DNA of 64,000 nt from Xenoacremonium recifei (Eukaryota > Ascomycota > Sordariomycetes > Hypocreales > Nectriaceae): positions 186,001-250,000 of the forward strand of contig WOFQ01000001.1 in the NCBI GenBank assembly GCA_012184525.1. The letters run 5' to 3'. Each line of letters begins with the position of its first letter. Within the stretch, counting starts at the first letter, position 1. The position numbers and the translations under genes were made by a program. This document shows, in pieces, positions 45,596-58,300 of the stretch. The notes beneath the pieces were generated by a model. The model worked only from the letters and a program-made list of their open reading frames with translations, ran no database searches and was not told the DNA's origin.

Positions 45596-46030
45596 ATGGA
45601 CACGACGCAAATGTCCCTTCAAACACAACCATCTCCTCCGGCATCTGAACGGGCTCGCGTCTTGAAGCTTGCTTACTCCGAGGAGGAAGAATCGCCCCTC
45701 CTTCTACGCGGCGTAGATAGTGCCGATCCGGGCCCATTGGAGAGACCGTCTCGAGTGCTAGTCGTTGTGCTATCTCGTCCTCTTTGGCCTGGGCTACGTT
45801 CTTGACTCGAACACAAAATTCGCGTCTTCGAGGATATCTTTTGTAAGCTCTACTATGAGGAGCATGATCCCAACCTTGTTGACAGCGACGGCGAAGATGG
45901 CGTTGACGAGAAATGGTAAAAAGGGAGCGAAACCCAGCGCGAAGTAGCCATTTTAAAGGTTGGCGGATTACCTTCAATAGCATATGCGAGAGTAGAGCGC
46001 ATTTTAGCAAAAGCATTCGAGAAGGAAGGA
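45596..46030 (+). pseudogene. N-terminal remnant of an MFS transporter
   Basis: The frame from ATG 45596 begins MDTTQMSLQTQPSP, continues with an acidic stretch ESPLLLRGVDSADPGPLERPSR and hits TGA at 45803-45805. Past this stop the same frame continues with KIRVFEDIFCKLYYEEHDPN and VDEKW, then a TAA, then KGSETQREVAILK. This order (acidic head, LERPSR, FEDI-C-YY cytoplasm-to-lumen loop, short REVAxLK) is that of fungal 12/14-TM MFS drug or siderophore transporters. The sequence GWRITFNSI, expected directly after, appears in another frame, so there is at least one frameshift besides the two stops. The first membrane helix is shortened, and the rest of the transporter is missing. It is therefore a decayed fragment, not an active gene. 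The match is by eye to family pattern. Confidence 0.6.
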
Positions 46031-46341
46031 TGAATAGAAGAGGCGAAAGGATACTACTAAGAGGATTGAAAGACGAGGGACCATATTGGCGGCATTCATG
46101 GCTCTATACGGGACAAGGATGATGACTAAAGCTCCGTGATGTTTTATTGAGACCAATGACTACCTACTCAGAAGTGCATTTTTGCCCTGAACTCAGATAC
46201 CTTACTTCACAATTTGGACTCTGAATGTATCTTTGCGGTATCGTTTCGTATAGAGAACGGAGAGACATCAATATCTGGGTTCTCCCCCATAGGTTGTAGT
46301 ATTCCTGGCTCAAAGTTCGAATTTCAACCCCCAATCTTACC

Positions 46342-48222
46342 CTACAAAGCAGCTATTGACTCCGGCATCATCATGAATGTAGCTTGAACGGGAGCTATGA
46401 CACCGGCGAAGAAATGGTGTCGAAACTGCTGAAAATCGAAGCTTTTGGTGGCGTCCCGACCTGGAAATTCACACCGCAGGCATCTTTGGACGGCGTATCC
46501 GTAGAGATCTCCTGCATCATTGTATACTTTGTCAATCTGGGAATCAATGATTGCAAAATACTGATCGGTGGGTGCTTCAAAGCCCATGGCGAAAGATAGG
46601 CTATCTTGATCAGCTTCTTGGCGAATAGTGTCAAACGTTTTGCCAAGGCATAATTCTATCAAGAGAATACCGAGACTAAAAAGCTCCTTGTTGCGAATTT
46701 GATTCCGTTGTATTGCTTCTGTCGCATTTATCGGTTGTTTTTGGAGAGATTTCGATGGTGGTGGTGACTTCAGCTTATGTCTGAGAGTGGGAACAGCAGT
46801 TGAAGAGGCGGTCTCCTGGTTGTCATTATTGAGAACAACCTGAATATACTCAATTTGCTTCCAGTCATCCTCCATCCAGGGAGTTCCGCAGAGATACAAG
46901 GTCGCCCATGTCGCAGCTGCTGCAATTGCAAAACGCTGTCTCCTGGAAAATGAAGCTTGGATCTGGGAGCCACCTGTCGGCTGGAGGAGATCTTTCAAAG
47001 ACACCAATGGGGCCGGCATCGAAGACGAAGCCTGGAGGTCGACGAACAGTCGCTTTCGAAGTTCAGTGGGACAAGAGATATATCCTGATCTCTGGCAGCA
47101 AGCATTGACGGGATTGAAGTATGTGCAGAGACAAGAGATGCCATTAGAAGGGTGTGCCTCAATCTGAGGGCGCCGAGCTAGGAAGAACAATTAATATGAG
47201 AACAAAGGATGGAAGGGTCTTGATTTACCTTCAACTAGAGGAACTGAACTTCGGTTCGGAGTGTTGCTGTTTTTACTCAGACTGACTTGATAACTTCCCA
47301 AGCGGTAGGTGGAAAGCGGCCGTGTGGGATTCGCCGAGTCGCAAGAGGAAACGGAAGACTGCTCCCTAGTCGCTAGTGGGGTTGTCTCGCTATCTTCATC
47401 TTGGAATTTCATAGAGAATTGATGCCAGCGGTGACAGCAATTAGAGGGCATTATCAAACAGAATTGGTCAACAGAAACTTCAGAATCCTGCACGTGCCAA
47501 TCTAGTTGCAAGTTTCCTAGGTGCTCCAGACAATCACAGCCCCATTGATTCGAGAGAAGTTCGTGCATTGTTCGAATGTTTTGTCGAATGCTGTCACAGT
47601 GTGTTGAATTATAACGCCTTTTGATCTGGTCGACAGTTGGGTTGGAATCGCCGGCAGGAATTTCCGTCTTTTCGAAGATATTCTTCAATGCGTTGTTCCA
47701 GTATTGCAATTCAGAGACAAGAGCCTGTCTCTCTTTCCTGTTGAAACTACGTTTGACGCGTCGCCATTCCCATCCAACTCGTTCCTGGGAGTGAGTCCAT
47801 CGTGGCTTCGAGGGGGGCATTAAGGGTCAGCAAATTGCTAGTCCTACGTAATCTTCAGAGGGATACGTCGCTTTGCTTACCTTTCCGCTTGCATCAAGGT
47901 CCAGTTTCTCCATGGTCTTTTTGATCGTGAATTCCATTTTGTCAATGATGTCTAGAAAACATGAGACTCTAGCATCGCAATATTTCTTACTCAAGAAATA
48001 ATAAAGCTTCCGCCGTGAGCACTCCGAAAGGTTATCTAGACCTAGATTCCGAAAAGTCACATCTAGCTGTTCTTGCTGGATAACGAGATGATTACGAATA
48101 GTGCTTAGCGTTACATCGTATCTGAAGAAGTCTTTAGCTGGATCTAAGCATCTTTTGTAGTTGTCGATTGCGTAGAGAAGAAGAGGGAGGCCCCCCAGAA
48201 CAAGTCCAGCTGTTTCAGCCAT
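46342..48222 (-). CDS. DUF7580-like fungal protein with kinase-like C-terminal segment
   Basis: Three exons (minus): 48222-47881, 47805-47229, 47177-46342, 584 aa. The N-terminus MAETAGLVLGGLPLLLYAIDNYKRC has the hydrophobic opening seen in fungal HeLo/SesA-like and DUF7580 proteins, followed by helical sequence (RNHLVIQQEQLDVTFRNLGL) and the PRWTHSQERVGWEWRRVKRSF block. The C-terminal part has RRQRFAIAAAATWATLYLCGTPW and FSLGILLIELCLGKTFD, the remnant kinase-like fold typical of this family; no catalytic kinase residues are apparent. Such proteins are abundant in accessory parts of filamentous fungal genomes and are suspected to act in self/non-self or cell-death signalling. I chose the second ATG because it starts the conserved segment; the upstream ATG at 48270 adds 16 residues. 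The exon 2 acceptor GAAG is chosen over the later CCCAG because it keeps PRWTH. Confidence 0.72.
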
Positions 48223-48630
48223 CAGGGAGTCATCAACGCAGAAACAAAAAGTTGAGAAATTTTCCACCAAAAGATCCGGATTGCAATTTCTTGGAAGTGC
48301 GGGGTCATTGAGGCTGTGCTGCCAGCAAGATCAGAGCCTCAGTTTCTACTGGTGACTGAGCGCATTGGGGGCCGAAGCACATGAGGTGATTACCTCGGCG
48401 AATCTCACGAATGAGGATGCGGCATTCAACATTCGGAGCTGAGAAACAACTTTCCGATCATGTTCCTGTTCCCCGCTCGCTTCTACGAATTAAAAAAATC
48501 CCTCTTACGTAGCGAAGACCTTCACAATGTTTGATCGATGTCGAAGCCAGAGATCTGGAGATAGTGCCATGACCTTTCTTTCATAAGCAAGCCTTAAACG
48601 CAGGAACAAATATCCAACAGCGATTCTGTC
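48223..48630. promoter_or_regulatory. Shared upstream region of the DUF7580-like and C2H2 genes
   Basis: 408 bases between divergent starts, no recognisable motif. Confidence 0.4.
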
Positions 48631-50536
48631 ATGGATATCAATGAGCAGGCAGCAATGAAGGGTGGCTTTAAGAGCCCCAGCAAGCCTTTTGGACAGACCA
48701 GCTCTAAGCTTCCCTACAGTCCACCTCCTCATACCGGGCCGTCCTTGCGTACTTCGCACTCGAAGAATGCAATCTCTCCTCAAGACCCCTATCCGATCCA
48801 TTTCTCCTCCTCAAACCAATGTTTAAATCTCAAGTTCACAAACTGTCTGGCTTTCTACCGTGACTTAGCATTGTCAATAACGAAGAACGAGGATACGATG
48901 GTGAAATCTGTTCTTTCCCTACATCACGACAATATCTTGGATGGGTTTGGCCGCCTGAAGATTTGGGGGGAACAAACAAAGGCGTCGGTGGCATCCCTTG
49001 CCAGAGGTTCTCTAGATGGCGTTCTACGCAATGAAGAAGGACTTCGAAATCACGTTTCCGAGGTCCTCGAGAGACTAGACTTCATTATATTCGAAGGTAA
49101 ATTTCTGTTTGAGAGAATAATGATAGTAGATCTCAATTCTGACTATTTACAACCCTTTCATTGGCGAAGAAATCAGGCGAAATGCATGACTTCGTCTCCG
49201 ACAGCGAATGCTCATCTACCAGCGAAGAAAGTCAAGATGAAGAAAAGAGACGCCGGAGAAGAGTTCCACTTCTATCAATCTTTCTGCAGGAGATATTTGA
49301 ACAGATTGACCTCCTTTACTCACTCGGAAGCTTGCTCCGTCGACCTGGCCTGAAGAGGCGCTACTTAGAACGCAGGGAATTTAGTCCTGCCGGAATAATG
49401 AAAAATGACGTCCAGTTTGTTGAGAAGGAACTCGGAGACTGGAGACGGAGACGACGCCCTCATAGAAAAGGGCTATCGGGCGCCTTGGAGGCATTTAACA
49501 TAGGCCAACAGGCGATCTATCCTCGTTTCCTCGTCGAAAGAGTTGCTGGAGCTATAAGTAGCCGAAGAGAACAACTCAGTTATTGGAAAACACATCCTTG
49601 TAAGTTGGAGCAGCCGGACCTACCTCCGAGTAGCGAAGAGTTGCAGGAGTTCGATGAAGAAGAGGCGAATATAACGTCCAAGCACACGTCGACAACCGAA
49701 AAAGTCCCCCGTACTTGGGACCCTCCAACTTTAGACGCCACTGTCACAGTAGCTGGAGGGTCTCGGACAGCCTATAACCCACGGGTTCTTGGAAACAGGC
49801 CGCACACCAGGATTCCTCCGCCTCCAAACAAACAGGATTCCATCGTCGGCACGCCGCATATTCAATGCCCGTATTGTCTGGTGAACCTTGACCCAGAGTT
49901 GGTGCAAGACCGTAAGACTTGGGTGTCAGCATAAGCCTTCAAGCTTCAGCTAATTTCGAGTCGCTAACTTGAAAGATCAGGTACCATGTCTTTCGCGACC
50001 TTCGACCGTACACTTGTACCTTTAAATCTTGTATGAGCCCTCATAAGTTATACGAAACACGCCAGGATTGGAAATATCACGAAATGCAAATGCATAGACG
50101 ATGTTGGGCCTGTACGGAATGCGATATGCCTTTCTCATTTAAGGACAATCTAATCTCCCATTTGGAACTCTCCCATCAGGCAATCTACAGCGAGAGGAAT
50201 CTCTCTATCATTGCCGACGTGAGTGAGTGTGCAGTTGACAGTTCCAAGATTCAGTCTTGTTGCTTTTGCGGTACAAATCTTCACCTAGCAAAACTACTGG
50301 ATCATTTAGCAGAACATATGGAGGACTTAGCACTCTGCGTTTTAATGGCACCAATGTCCGACAGCGAATCAGAAAAACCCGAAACTCTCGACTTTATACC
50401 AGATTCTGGGGATGATGAAACATCACAGAACTACAAAGGAAATATCGTCGCTTTCGGTGCAGATTCGGATGTTAAGGATGATCAAATATGCTACCATCCC
50501 GGCCTTAGCTCTGATAGTCGTTATCATCGCCCCTAG
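48631..50536 (+). CDS. Fungal C2H2-type zinc-finger protein with helical N-terminal domain
   Basis: Three exons, 48631-49096, 49177-49924, 49981-50536, 589 aa. The N-terminal half is helical (NCLAFYRDLALSI, HVSEVLERLDFIIFE) with an acidic and then basic RRRRR linker and a second helical block (FLQEIFEQIDLLYSLGSLLR). The C-terminal third has the cysteine pattern of a fungal family whose members join incomplete C2H2 units: IQCPYCLVNLD, YTCTFKSC, RRCWACTECDMPF with HLELSH, and SCCFCGTNLHLAKLLDHLAEH, then DLALCVLM. Intron 1 is 80 bases with a CTGAC branch site and TCAG acceptor; intron 2 uses a weaker GTCAGC donor. This family is often found as stand-alone proteins or fused to NLR-type or ankyrin domains. 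The first ATG is followed by another eight codons later. Divergent from the DUF7580-like gene. Function unknown. Confidence 0.7.
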
Positions 50537-51272
50537 GAAGAGATTTCAAGTTGTAACTACAAACATGACAAGCTGAAGAGCAATTATGAGTAAATTGAGA
50601 TCCTCCATTCTTCTTTCATCGTCCTGAATGCAACACTCTTACCCAATTGATACAAAAGATTTGTAAAATCCCACTTAGAAACATACCGCTACAGCCGCGA
50701 CTACTGTCCAGACGTTCTCTTCCCCTCAATTGAAGATATTTTTGGACATTAATTACCGCTCACAAATCTTATCCACGTCCTGCCTAAGATGAAAGGAGTC
50801 TATTTCGACGTTCGGACAACTGTCTGTAGCTCTTCCGGACCCCAGCCGGCTCCAGACGTACGAACTCGAGCCTCCACCGATGTGATCTTATGCCACTTCC
50901 CCGAAGCACGTAGCCCCAGCCACCCTACCTTCTCCAAGATTTTCATGTCCAGTGTGAGTCAAGACTTCTAGTTCACTCCCATGGCTGTCCTTTCCCTACC
51001 TCTTCTCTCCAGCCACTCACAGGGTCGCGCTGGCTACCGCATCACCGCTATCATCTTCCCACCCAGCTCCTGCCAGGCCGCTTCAGCAGAACGATACTTC
51101 CTGTTAACGAGAAGGTGGCAATTCATTCATCACTCCTGCGCAAGGACCGAACAAGGACACGTCGTATATTTCGAAGCATCCGCTATCCCCCTTCCCCGAG
51201 ACATCATCATCGCACCAGCACAGCATCAGCACAGCATCACATAACATCATAACCAGCATCGCCTAGCCCAGC
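50537..51272. other. Intergenic region upstream of the RTA1-like gene
   Basis: 736 bases. The short open frames in it are proline/serine-rich without family match. The C- and CA-rich stretch (about 51180-51250) just before the ATG is probably the leader. Confidence 0.4.
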
Positions 51273-52385
51273 ATGCATCCCGAGATTAAACTCTTCAACG
51301 GCTCCGCTGCCTTCGATACCAACTGTACCTTGCACGTCTGCGGACTGGACCAGAGTGCATTGAAGTACCGGCCCGACTTTGATGAAACCGTCATGCTGCT
51401 CGTCTTGTTCGGTATATTGTTGCTCTACCATGTTGTTCAGGCGTGGCATTACAAGAAAGTAGTATACTCTTTCTTTATGATCATCGGGTGTATACTCGAA
51501 ATGGTGGGTTACAGCGGTCGTCTGGTCCTCTACAAAAACCCCTTCAGCTTGCTTGGGTTTGTCCTGCAATCAGGTATGTCACAACTATCTTAACATCTCG
51601 AGAGAAGCAAACTGGTAACTCCTCACATTAGTCTTCATTCCGGTCGCTTCGTTTGTCTTTTGCTTCTCCCTGTTCTGGTTGCTACCCAGATTGTAAGCTC
51701 AGGGGTATCACCGTATACGATGTTCACTAATCTTGTTCGCAGCATCAACTTCGTCGATCGGTCCATCTTCTCTCGCGCACCTTGGGTTTTCCACTGGCTC
51801 AGTATATTCAATTTCCTCTGTCTGATTGTGTATACTGCAGTGCGCTCAGGTACACTCTCCGGACCCGATGATCTCGGAGAGGCCGGCGTGATTCTCAGTT
51901 ATCTGACACTCGGCTCCCAATTCTTAACGCTTCCTACGTTCGCCTTTTCCTTTTCCGCTTGCATCTTTCGTGCCTACGATCGAAAAATTGACAGTTTCCG
52001 GGAGCCAAAATTGCTAGGGCTCTTTGTTTGCTCACTTGTCTCTGCGGGCCTTCAATTCATTCGATTGGCGTTTCGTCCAAGTCAATGGGTGCAAGATGAA
52101 CAGGAGGATACTTTTCGTGTCAGATCGTGGTTTGTCTTTGTAGGTCTCTTGTTTCGGGCACTTGTTAATGTCGCTGCCAGGTTGATGCTCGGCGCCGTAT
52201 CGTTCTTGAGCTTCGTGCATCCTGGGTTTGCTTTCCGGGTCAATGACAGGCCAAACCCTGAGCAGACGGACATTGAGTTGACTAACTTGGCTCATCCACC
52301 TCCTGCCTATAGAGTCCGTGACGAACATCAAAGCGGCCAAGCTGGTATGTTGAATGGGGGATCGGAGGATAGAAGCGCGGGATAG
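51273..52385 (+). CDS. RTA1-like multi-span membrane protein
   Basis: Three exons, 51273-51573, 51632-51692, 51743-52385, 334 aa. About seven hydrophobic segments, the first being VMLLVLFGILLLYHVVQAWHY. The arrangement resembles fungal RTA1-like proteins (lipid-translocating exporter family, linked to resistance to 7-aminocholesterol and to stress): a short glycosylatable N-terminus with two cysteines, FFMIIGCILEMVGYSGR after the second helix, later helices, and a polar tail. The middle of the family signature is weaker than usual and exon 2 is only 61 bases, so the assignment is moderate. Phases close and introns are 58 and 50 bases. It has no obvious partner among neighbours. Confidence 0.62.
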
Positions 52386-55300
52386 AATAGCGGATTGTTT
52401 GGCACTACAATATGGTCATGAGCAGCGTACAGGATATTAACAAGACAAGCGTTATAGAACAATAATAGTGTTGCTTTCTTCAAGAACGTCAAGGGCCCAA
52501 AACTTCTTCTCTTAGGAGATACCGCTCTCATCTTATTGTTTGGCATCCAGAGTGCAGAGAGTGATGGCGTGCCAGCTCCGATTCAGACAGGCGTTTCTCC
52601 CGTCTTTAACACAGCAACATTTAATTTTCCTACTCAAAGGTTGTGGTTCGGGTTCGGGTTATAATTAGGGATTTGGATTGGGGGGATAGTATCAAGGGTA
52701 TAATTAGATATTCGGGTTCTCGTTGGGGTTGGGGTTTATGGTCTAGATCCTGGGTCCCATATTCAAGCATCTCGCTGAAATCTGTTACTGGAGTTGAGGG
52801 AGCTCACTAGCTTTTGCGGCAATCGGACAGTTTTGAGCGTGTTATGGCACTCCAACGCCATGGTCGAGATTCAAACATACATCAGCAACTTATATATACA
52901 GTCGTTTCCTCCGTGAAAGTACAGCACTAATATTCCATATAAAATGGTAACAATTGCAGTAGGGTTTGTGACGGTACACTAGAGAAATAATTAAGCGTCC
53001 TGCTACACCTCTCCATCACTGAGGGATGGTGCCGGCGGGTGTCATGTAATCTCTAGGGTAGCTTCATTCGCGACGTAGTCCTCGAGGCACAGTCTTTTAC
53101 TTGTGATAAAAGTTGCAAAACGTACAATATTGCCACTCGCTCGTTCTAACAAGCATCGATCACGGCTGCTCCCGGACTGGCGGGCTGTGGTTGTGGGACT
53201 CCCGAGAAAGAGCGTTTGCAGGTCCTGTTGATCAATCGGCCGATCATTGTGCGATCAATGCGAGGAGGCATGAGAACTGCAGCCGAGGTGGATTGGGGTT
53301 GCGGATCATGGAGCCATGAAAGGCCACGGTCATGGCAGCAGTCAAATTAAGCTCGCCGTGTGAGCTGACAAGTCATCTATCCAGCGCATCCCAAAAACCA
53401 ATGTCTCTCATAATCGTGGAGAGCGGGAAAGGCTGCTCGAATCCTACGGCATCCTTCGCCGCGAGACAGTCGACCTCCCCAACGAGGCATCACGCGCCCA
53501 GGCGTCGAAGCGCCCGCCGGAAACCGACGAGAGAGATGATTCGTCCATTATTGAAGAGCAGATAAGGCGATGGTAACTTGATCGTAGTATCGGATGGAAC
53601 ATCACCAACACCAGCGTACCAGAAATACAACGTACCAGGGCGCGCGCTACAGAGCTATGCTGAAAGTCGTAATCTCTGCCGGTATGCACAGTGTGGTATC
53701 TACCCCGCGTCGCGTCGCGTCGAGGCGATAGCAAGCTTGTTTATTTGGTTCGTGGTGTCTTTGTTGTGACCCCGCGCCGATTGCGAGATTACGGATCGCG
53801 GGTAGTTTGGAACAGCGCAAAGTCAAAAAGATCGAGGCACACCTCGAGGCTCTAGTGCAGTGCTTGTCGTGATCTCGGTGAATCAGCGTTGAGACGCATG
53901 CCCTAGCTGAGAGCCGGAGGAAATGGCTCCCGGAGGAGCTGGCAGATGGCCGAGACAAACGGTCGCCCACACTGACCTGGCTGAGCCTGAAAGACCCTGG
54001 AGAGAACCACGAGGTGAAGCAGCATGCGCTGAGCGGAGATTGGTGCCCATCCTCCGTTCCATGTTAGTGTTTGCAGGGGGAGGGGGCGTGAGAGCCCAGC
54101 AGGTTGGGTCATGCCGATCTGTCGTCTAGGCCTGCTGGGCTGGCAGGGTTGCAAGTCTGACTGGCTATAAAAGCTTGCTCGGACCGGCGACGGTTTGTCT
54201 GCAGGCATGGATTCGGACGTTGGAGTTGCGGACGAACATCTGGAGTAGAATTAGGTCTTCCTGTTCTTTCGGAGCATATGTCGATTAAATCCGTCCGAAC
54301 TTGGAGTGCGAGAGCCATCACTTCACGCTGGGAATCGGGCGGCATCCACCTGACTTGGAGACCCCGGACAGGCCGTGATTGTTGACTCCAACTGGAGAAA
54401 TTGCTCAGGAATTGGCTGAGTAATAGGTTTAGCACTCCTTCATGACATCGAAGGCTGGTTTCAGGCCACCGTAAAATTCGCCTTCAAAGAACAAAATGAC
54501 GGGCAACGAGCGGGACCGACGTCACGGCAAGGGATCTCGGACCGCCTCGCGGACACGGCACTGGTTCTGGCCCCGGAGGTTGTGAGACGCACCGCTGTTG
54601 GCGGGAGTCGGCCGGATCACGATTGACGGTGGTATGGAGCTCGACTGGTACATAGGCACTTGGTCTGCGCGGAAAATGGATTCAGCAGCTCGGAAGCGAT
54701 GCATGCAGGCTGACAGGGCAAGGCGGAATGCGACCATCGTCATGTCGGCTGAAGCCAGGCGAGCTGTCACCCGGTCCCAGCGAATTGGACAGACCTGGGG
54801 GCCCTGCTCGGGGCGTTCGTTGCTCGGGGCGAGATGAGAGGAGGAGCCTGCGAGAGAGTCCTGAACCATGGGCGGAGTCTGTTCAGCTGTTCAGCGCAGA
54901 GTCAGTCGGTCGTTGCCTCTCTTCTTGTCGCGTGCTGAACTGAGCTCGGCGTCTAGCGTCCCAATAGCCTGGTGCAGCAATATCGCGGAGTTCAGGCGAG
55001 GGCAGATCACTCTCCCAAGCGCACGAGCTCGTCGGTGAGAAAGGAGCAGGTAGAGTTGAACGGTAGAGGATCCTCTGAGATCGAGATCCTTCGATAGACC
55101 CGACCCAGAAAGCTGGAGCGATGGATGGAAGCCTGAAGGCGCACGGAAAAAGGTTGGTCCAATGATGCGTCAACTGCAATCCGGAAAGCAAGGCGATCAG
55201 ATTTCTCGATGCCACCTTCCTGCCTTCCCGCGGATTGGCATGAGCTTCCGGTGATAGTCGCACACCTCCTATAACGCAGCGACAGCTAACCCAGGGGCCG

Positions 55301-58300
55301 CTACGATGGAAATAGACTAGCGTCAGGCACAGCCCTGCGATTGGCTCGCGGAAGGGGATTGCGGGTGCCGTCAGGGCGCCAGCAGAGAAAAGGGGAGGGC
55401 AAGGCAGGCCCAGAAGCGGCCTCAGGCAAGCCTCAACGCACACCCAATTACCAAGGCCTACGAAATCTCGAAAGCGTGTTAGGGCGAGTTCCGGGCTCTC
55501 CTGTGCCTGTGCCTGGGGAGCAGAAAATGGGTCTCCGGCTGCTTTGGACAGGGCTCAGTGCCAAGAGCGCTGGCTCCGACACGCGGCATGTTGAGCCGTA
55601 GGGAGCATCGCTGGGACGGAAACCAGACCACCATTTCGCTGTTCTCTGCGGAAGAGCTGGGGTCTGTGTGTTCAGTTGAGAGAACGGGAATGGAACAACT
55701 GGACAAGATAGGGGTCTCATGTGTAGGGAGGCATGCAAACCAGGGTGCGGCTCGTGGTGTGTGGAATCTGTCTCTAAAAACCCTAGCCCCTATTATTGCA
55801 AAACGCTGGTTCATGACAACTGCCTCTCGAAAGCAAAGGGTCTTTTTCATTGGAGATTGATTGCAAGGGAGAACAAAAGCAACTCAGACGTTTTGTCAGG
55901 GCTTGAATCAAGCGGAGGATTGAGAAAAGAAAAAAAATAATTCAGTGGAGGTGTTGGTGCTTCAATCCACTGGCACACCATGGAGAAAGTCGCAATGATC
56001 GCCCAAATGAGGGGCATCCGAGCACTATTCCGTACCGTCCGTCTCATAACAACATAACCGTACGGAAACGTATGGACGAGAAGTCTTGTGTCATTTGCAG
56101 CATTAGTAACGATGCCCCTCAGAAAAAAGAAATCAACAACGAGGAAAGGAGGAAGTTTGGTCAAAGAGGCGATCAGCGCGACAACCATAGAGGTTCGAGT
56201 TTCGGGGTTGACGGAGCTTGGAGGAGGCTTCTCCTCTCCTTGATCGCCGCCAATCCTGGCCAAGCTGAAAGATACAGCACCAGCCGAAACACAAGTCAAA
56301 AGCTTAAAACTAGAGCAGAGGATTTCTTGACGTTGTCTGGCCGCTCTCAAATCCTTCAGACGCAGTGCTCGGGAGTTTATACAGATGCCACCTAGCATCA
56401 GGCGGGGTGCAGGGAACAGCGATGTTCAGACGGGCGGCCAATGCCGTGCGCCATCAAGGGATATGCTCAATTCTGTCAACTCGTTCGACTGCAGCGCGGC
56501 CCCAGTGGCAGACGCAGTGCATGTCATTGCTGGACTTTTTGGCCCCCTCAAATGCTACATTGCGATTGTGGTTGGCCAGCAAACGCTCACTGCGGTGATG
56601 CTTCTCAGGGGAGAGGGGAAAAGGGGCGGGGGGACGGCATCGACAGGGTCTTTTGTGCAGCAGAACCGCGGGAAAGGGAGATCTGACGAATGGCCAGATG
56701 TATGCCATGATTCGGCACCCATCCTGCTGCGTCGCAACGCCTCTCCCGGAGCGGGGAGCCACACAGCATGCGCAGCGGCATCTGAATGGAGTCGCATCCA
56801 ATAATGTCGTCTCACAGCATCGAAATGCCGTATGCAAGCACGGGGCGAAGGATATCCAACGAGAGGGCCGCCGGTTCGTCTCATCTCGGGTAGGCTCATA
56901 AGGATGCTGGGCGGTGGCAAAGAACAGTGGCAGCGAATAAGAGCTTGGCTATGGTGCGATTGCGAGGCTCTTTTCGAGATGCCGTAAATTCGTAGTCAGT
57001 GAATGACAACGGCGGCGACGACGCCGGTCCATGTCACGCAAGGCTCTGCCCGCCAGTGCATTAGCGGGATGTGATCAAAGCCGTCCCTTGCAGTAGCTCT
57101 GTCAACCGTCTTTGGCGGCTGGCTGGAGGAGTTTCGGGTTGGCATCCGTTACCCGTGCGCCCCTTTGACACTCTGTCAGGGTGCTGCTATCTTTCAGAAA
57201 TCTCGTGGAAGCAAAAACGAAAAGGGGAAACGCTGCTGGTCGGAGAGAACGTGGGAGGCGCTGGATGGGCGGGATTCTGTTCCAGCACTTCGTGGCGCTG
57301 GAGCTGGCCTGTGAGTTGTCTGTCTGGAGAAGATGCAGGGGTCAATGGCGACAAGCGGCATCTTGACATTGCTTCCTCCCATGCCGTCTGAGATTGTTTT
57401 ACCTGGCATGTAGGAGCATGGTCCTCGCAAGAATGGTCCATGGATGTCTCGACTCGAGCAGAATGTCTGGTCCGTTGGGCTGAGACGGGATATCGATTCG
57501 GGTGAGTCGTACGGAAGACGTGGTGATGGACGCAGGGAGAAATGAGAATGCTGCCCACAGCACAGGGGCTGCCCAGAACACCCGTCAAGAGCCCCCAGAG
57601 GACGTCTTCTGGATGCGAGAGCGAGTGCTTGGAGCGACTTCGGCGCCTTGACCGTCCCGCGGCGAGACACGGATCGTCGTCTCGGTTCAAGCGTTGGAAG
57701 AAGCAAAAAAGACGTGTGAGAGATTGTCTGGGGGAGCCGAGGCGAAACTAATGCAAATGCAACGGCGACTGTGTAGCGCCTTCCCACGCAGTCGCAGTGA
57801 TGAAGCGCTCCTTCCACCGAACCACGTCACCTGCAGTGAAATCACGGAGGTTATGCACCGCTGGCGCTGTGAGCAGGAGCGTTTCAGCGGTCGGGTGCTG
57901 GACTTTCCGGTAGAAACACGCTGTAGCTCAAGAATTCAAAGCCTGGGTGGAAGGCACCCCAACCATTCCTGCCCTCAGCGTGCCTCCTCTAAGCCCACCC
58001 CTCCCCGTCGTCCCCGCCGGCCCCCTGTCTCCCCTTCCTTTCCCCCTGGCTAATGCCCTTCTCAACTCCATCACCAAACCATCCCTGCCCTTGTCCACGC
58101 CTCGCGCCCCATCTCTCACCCACAATCCACGAGTTTCAGTGGGAGAACGGCTGTCCAGAAGGAAGAAAAAACTAGCCCAGCGAGCCAGGGTCTCCCATGG
58201 TCTAGGTCCTGGTCCAGGTACCAGCCAGTCACCGTCCGCCCGCAGCCCCTGGTCGACGGCCCCAAACGGCTCCAAAGTCCTGTCAGTCCGCGCGCCAGCG
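52386..58300. other. Gene-free, moderately GC-rich stretch
   Basis: Nearly 6 kb without a gene I can support. The longest open frames (186 codons at 54883-55443 minus, 207 codons at 57194-57817 minus) are rich in Arg, Pro, Ser and Cys as expected for random GC-rich frames and show no motif or intron pattern. No transposase, reverse transcriptase, terminal repeat or strongly AT-rich (RIP-like) segment was noticed. A G/T-rich patch at about 52640-52745 contains isolated TTAGGG-like words but no array. A TATA-like ctataaaagc occurs at about 54165. Long regions like this often precede regulatory genes in fungi, but this is only an analogy. Confidence 0.45.

Noticed and set aside
45576..46016. Minus-strand open frame of 146 codons
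   Set aside because: Antisense to the MFS remnant, whose plus-strand translation matches family features.
52640..52745. Telomere-like TTAGGG and GGGTT words
   Set aside because: Isolated and irregular, with no tandem array.
54883..55443. Minus-strand open frame of 186 codons
   Set aside because: Arg/Pro/Cys-rich with no motif; expected from GC-rich non-coding sequence.
57194..57817. Minus-strand open frame of 207 codons
   Set aside because: Overlaps other equally long frames on the same strand and has no recognisable domain.
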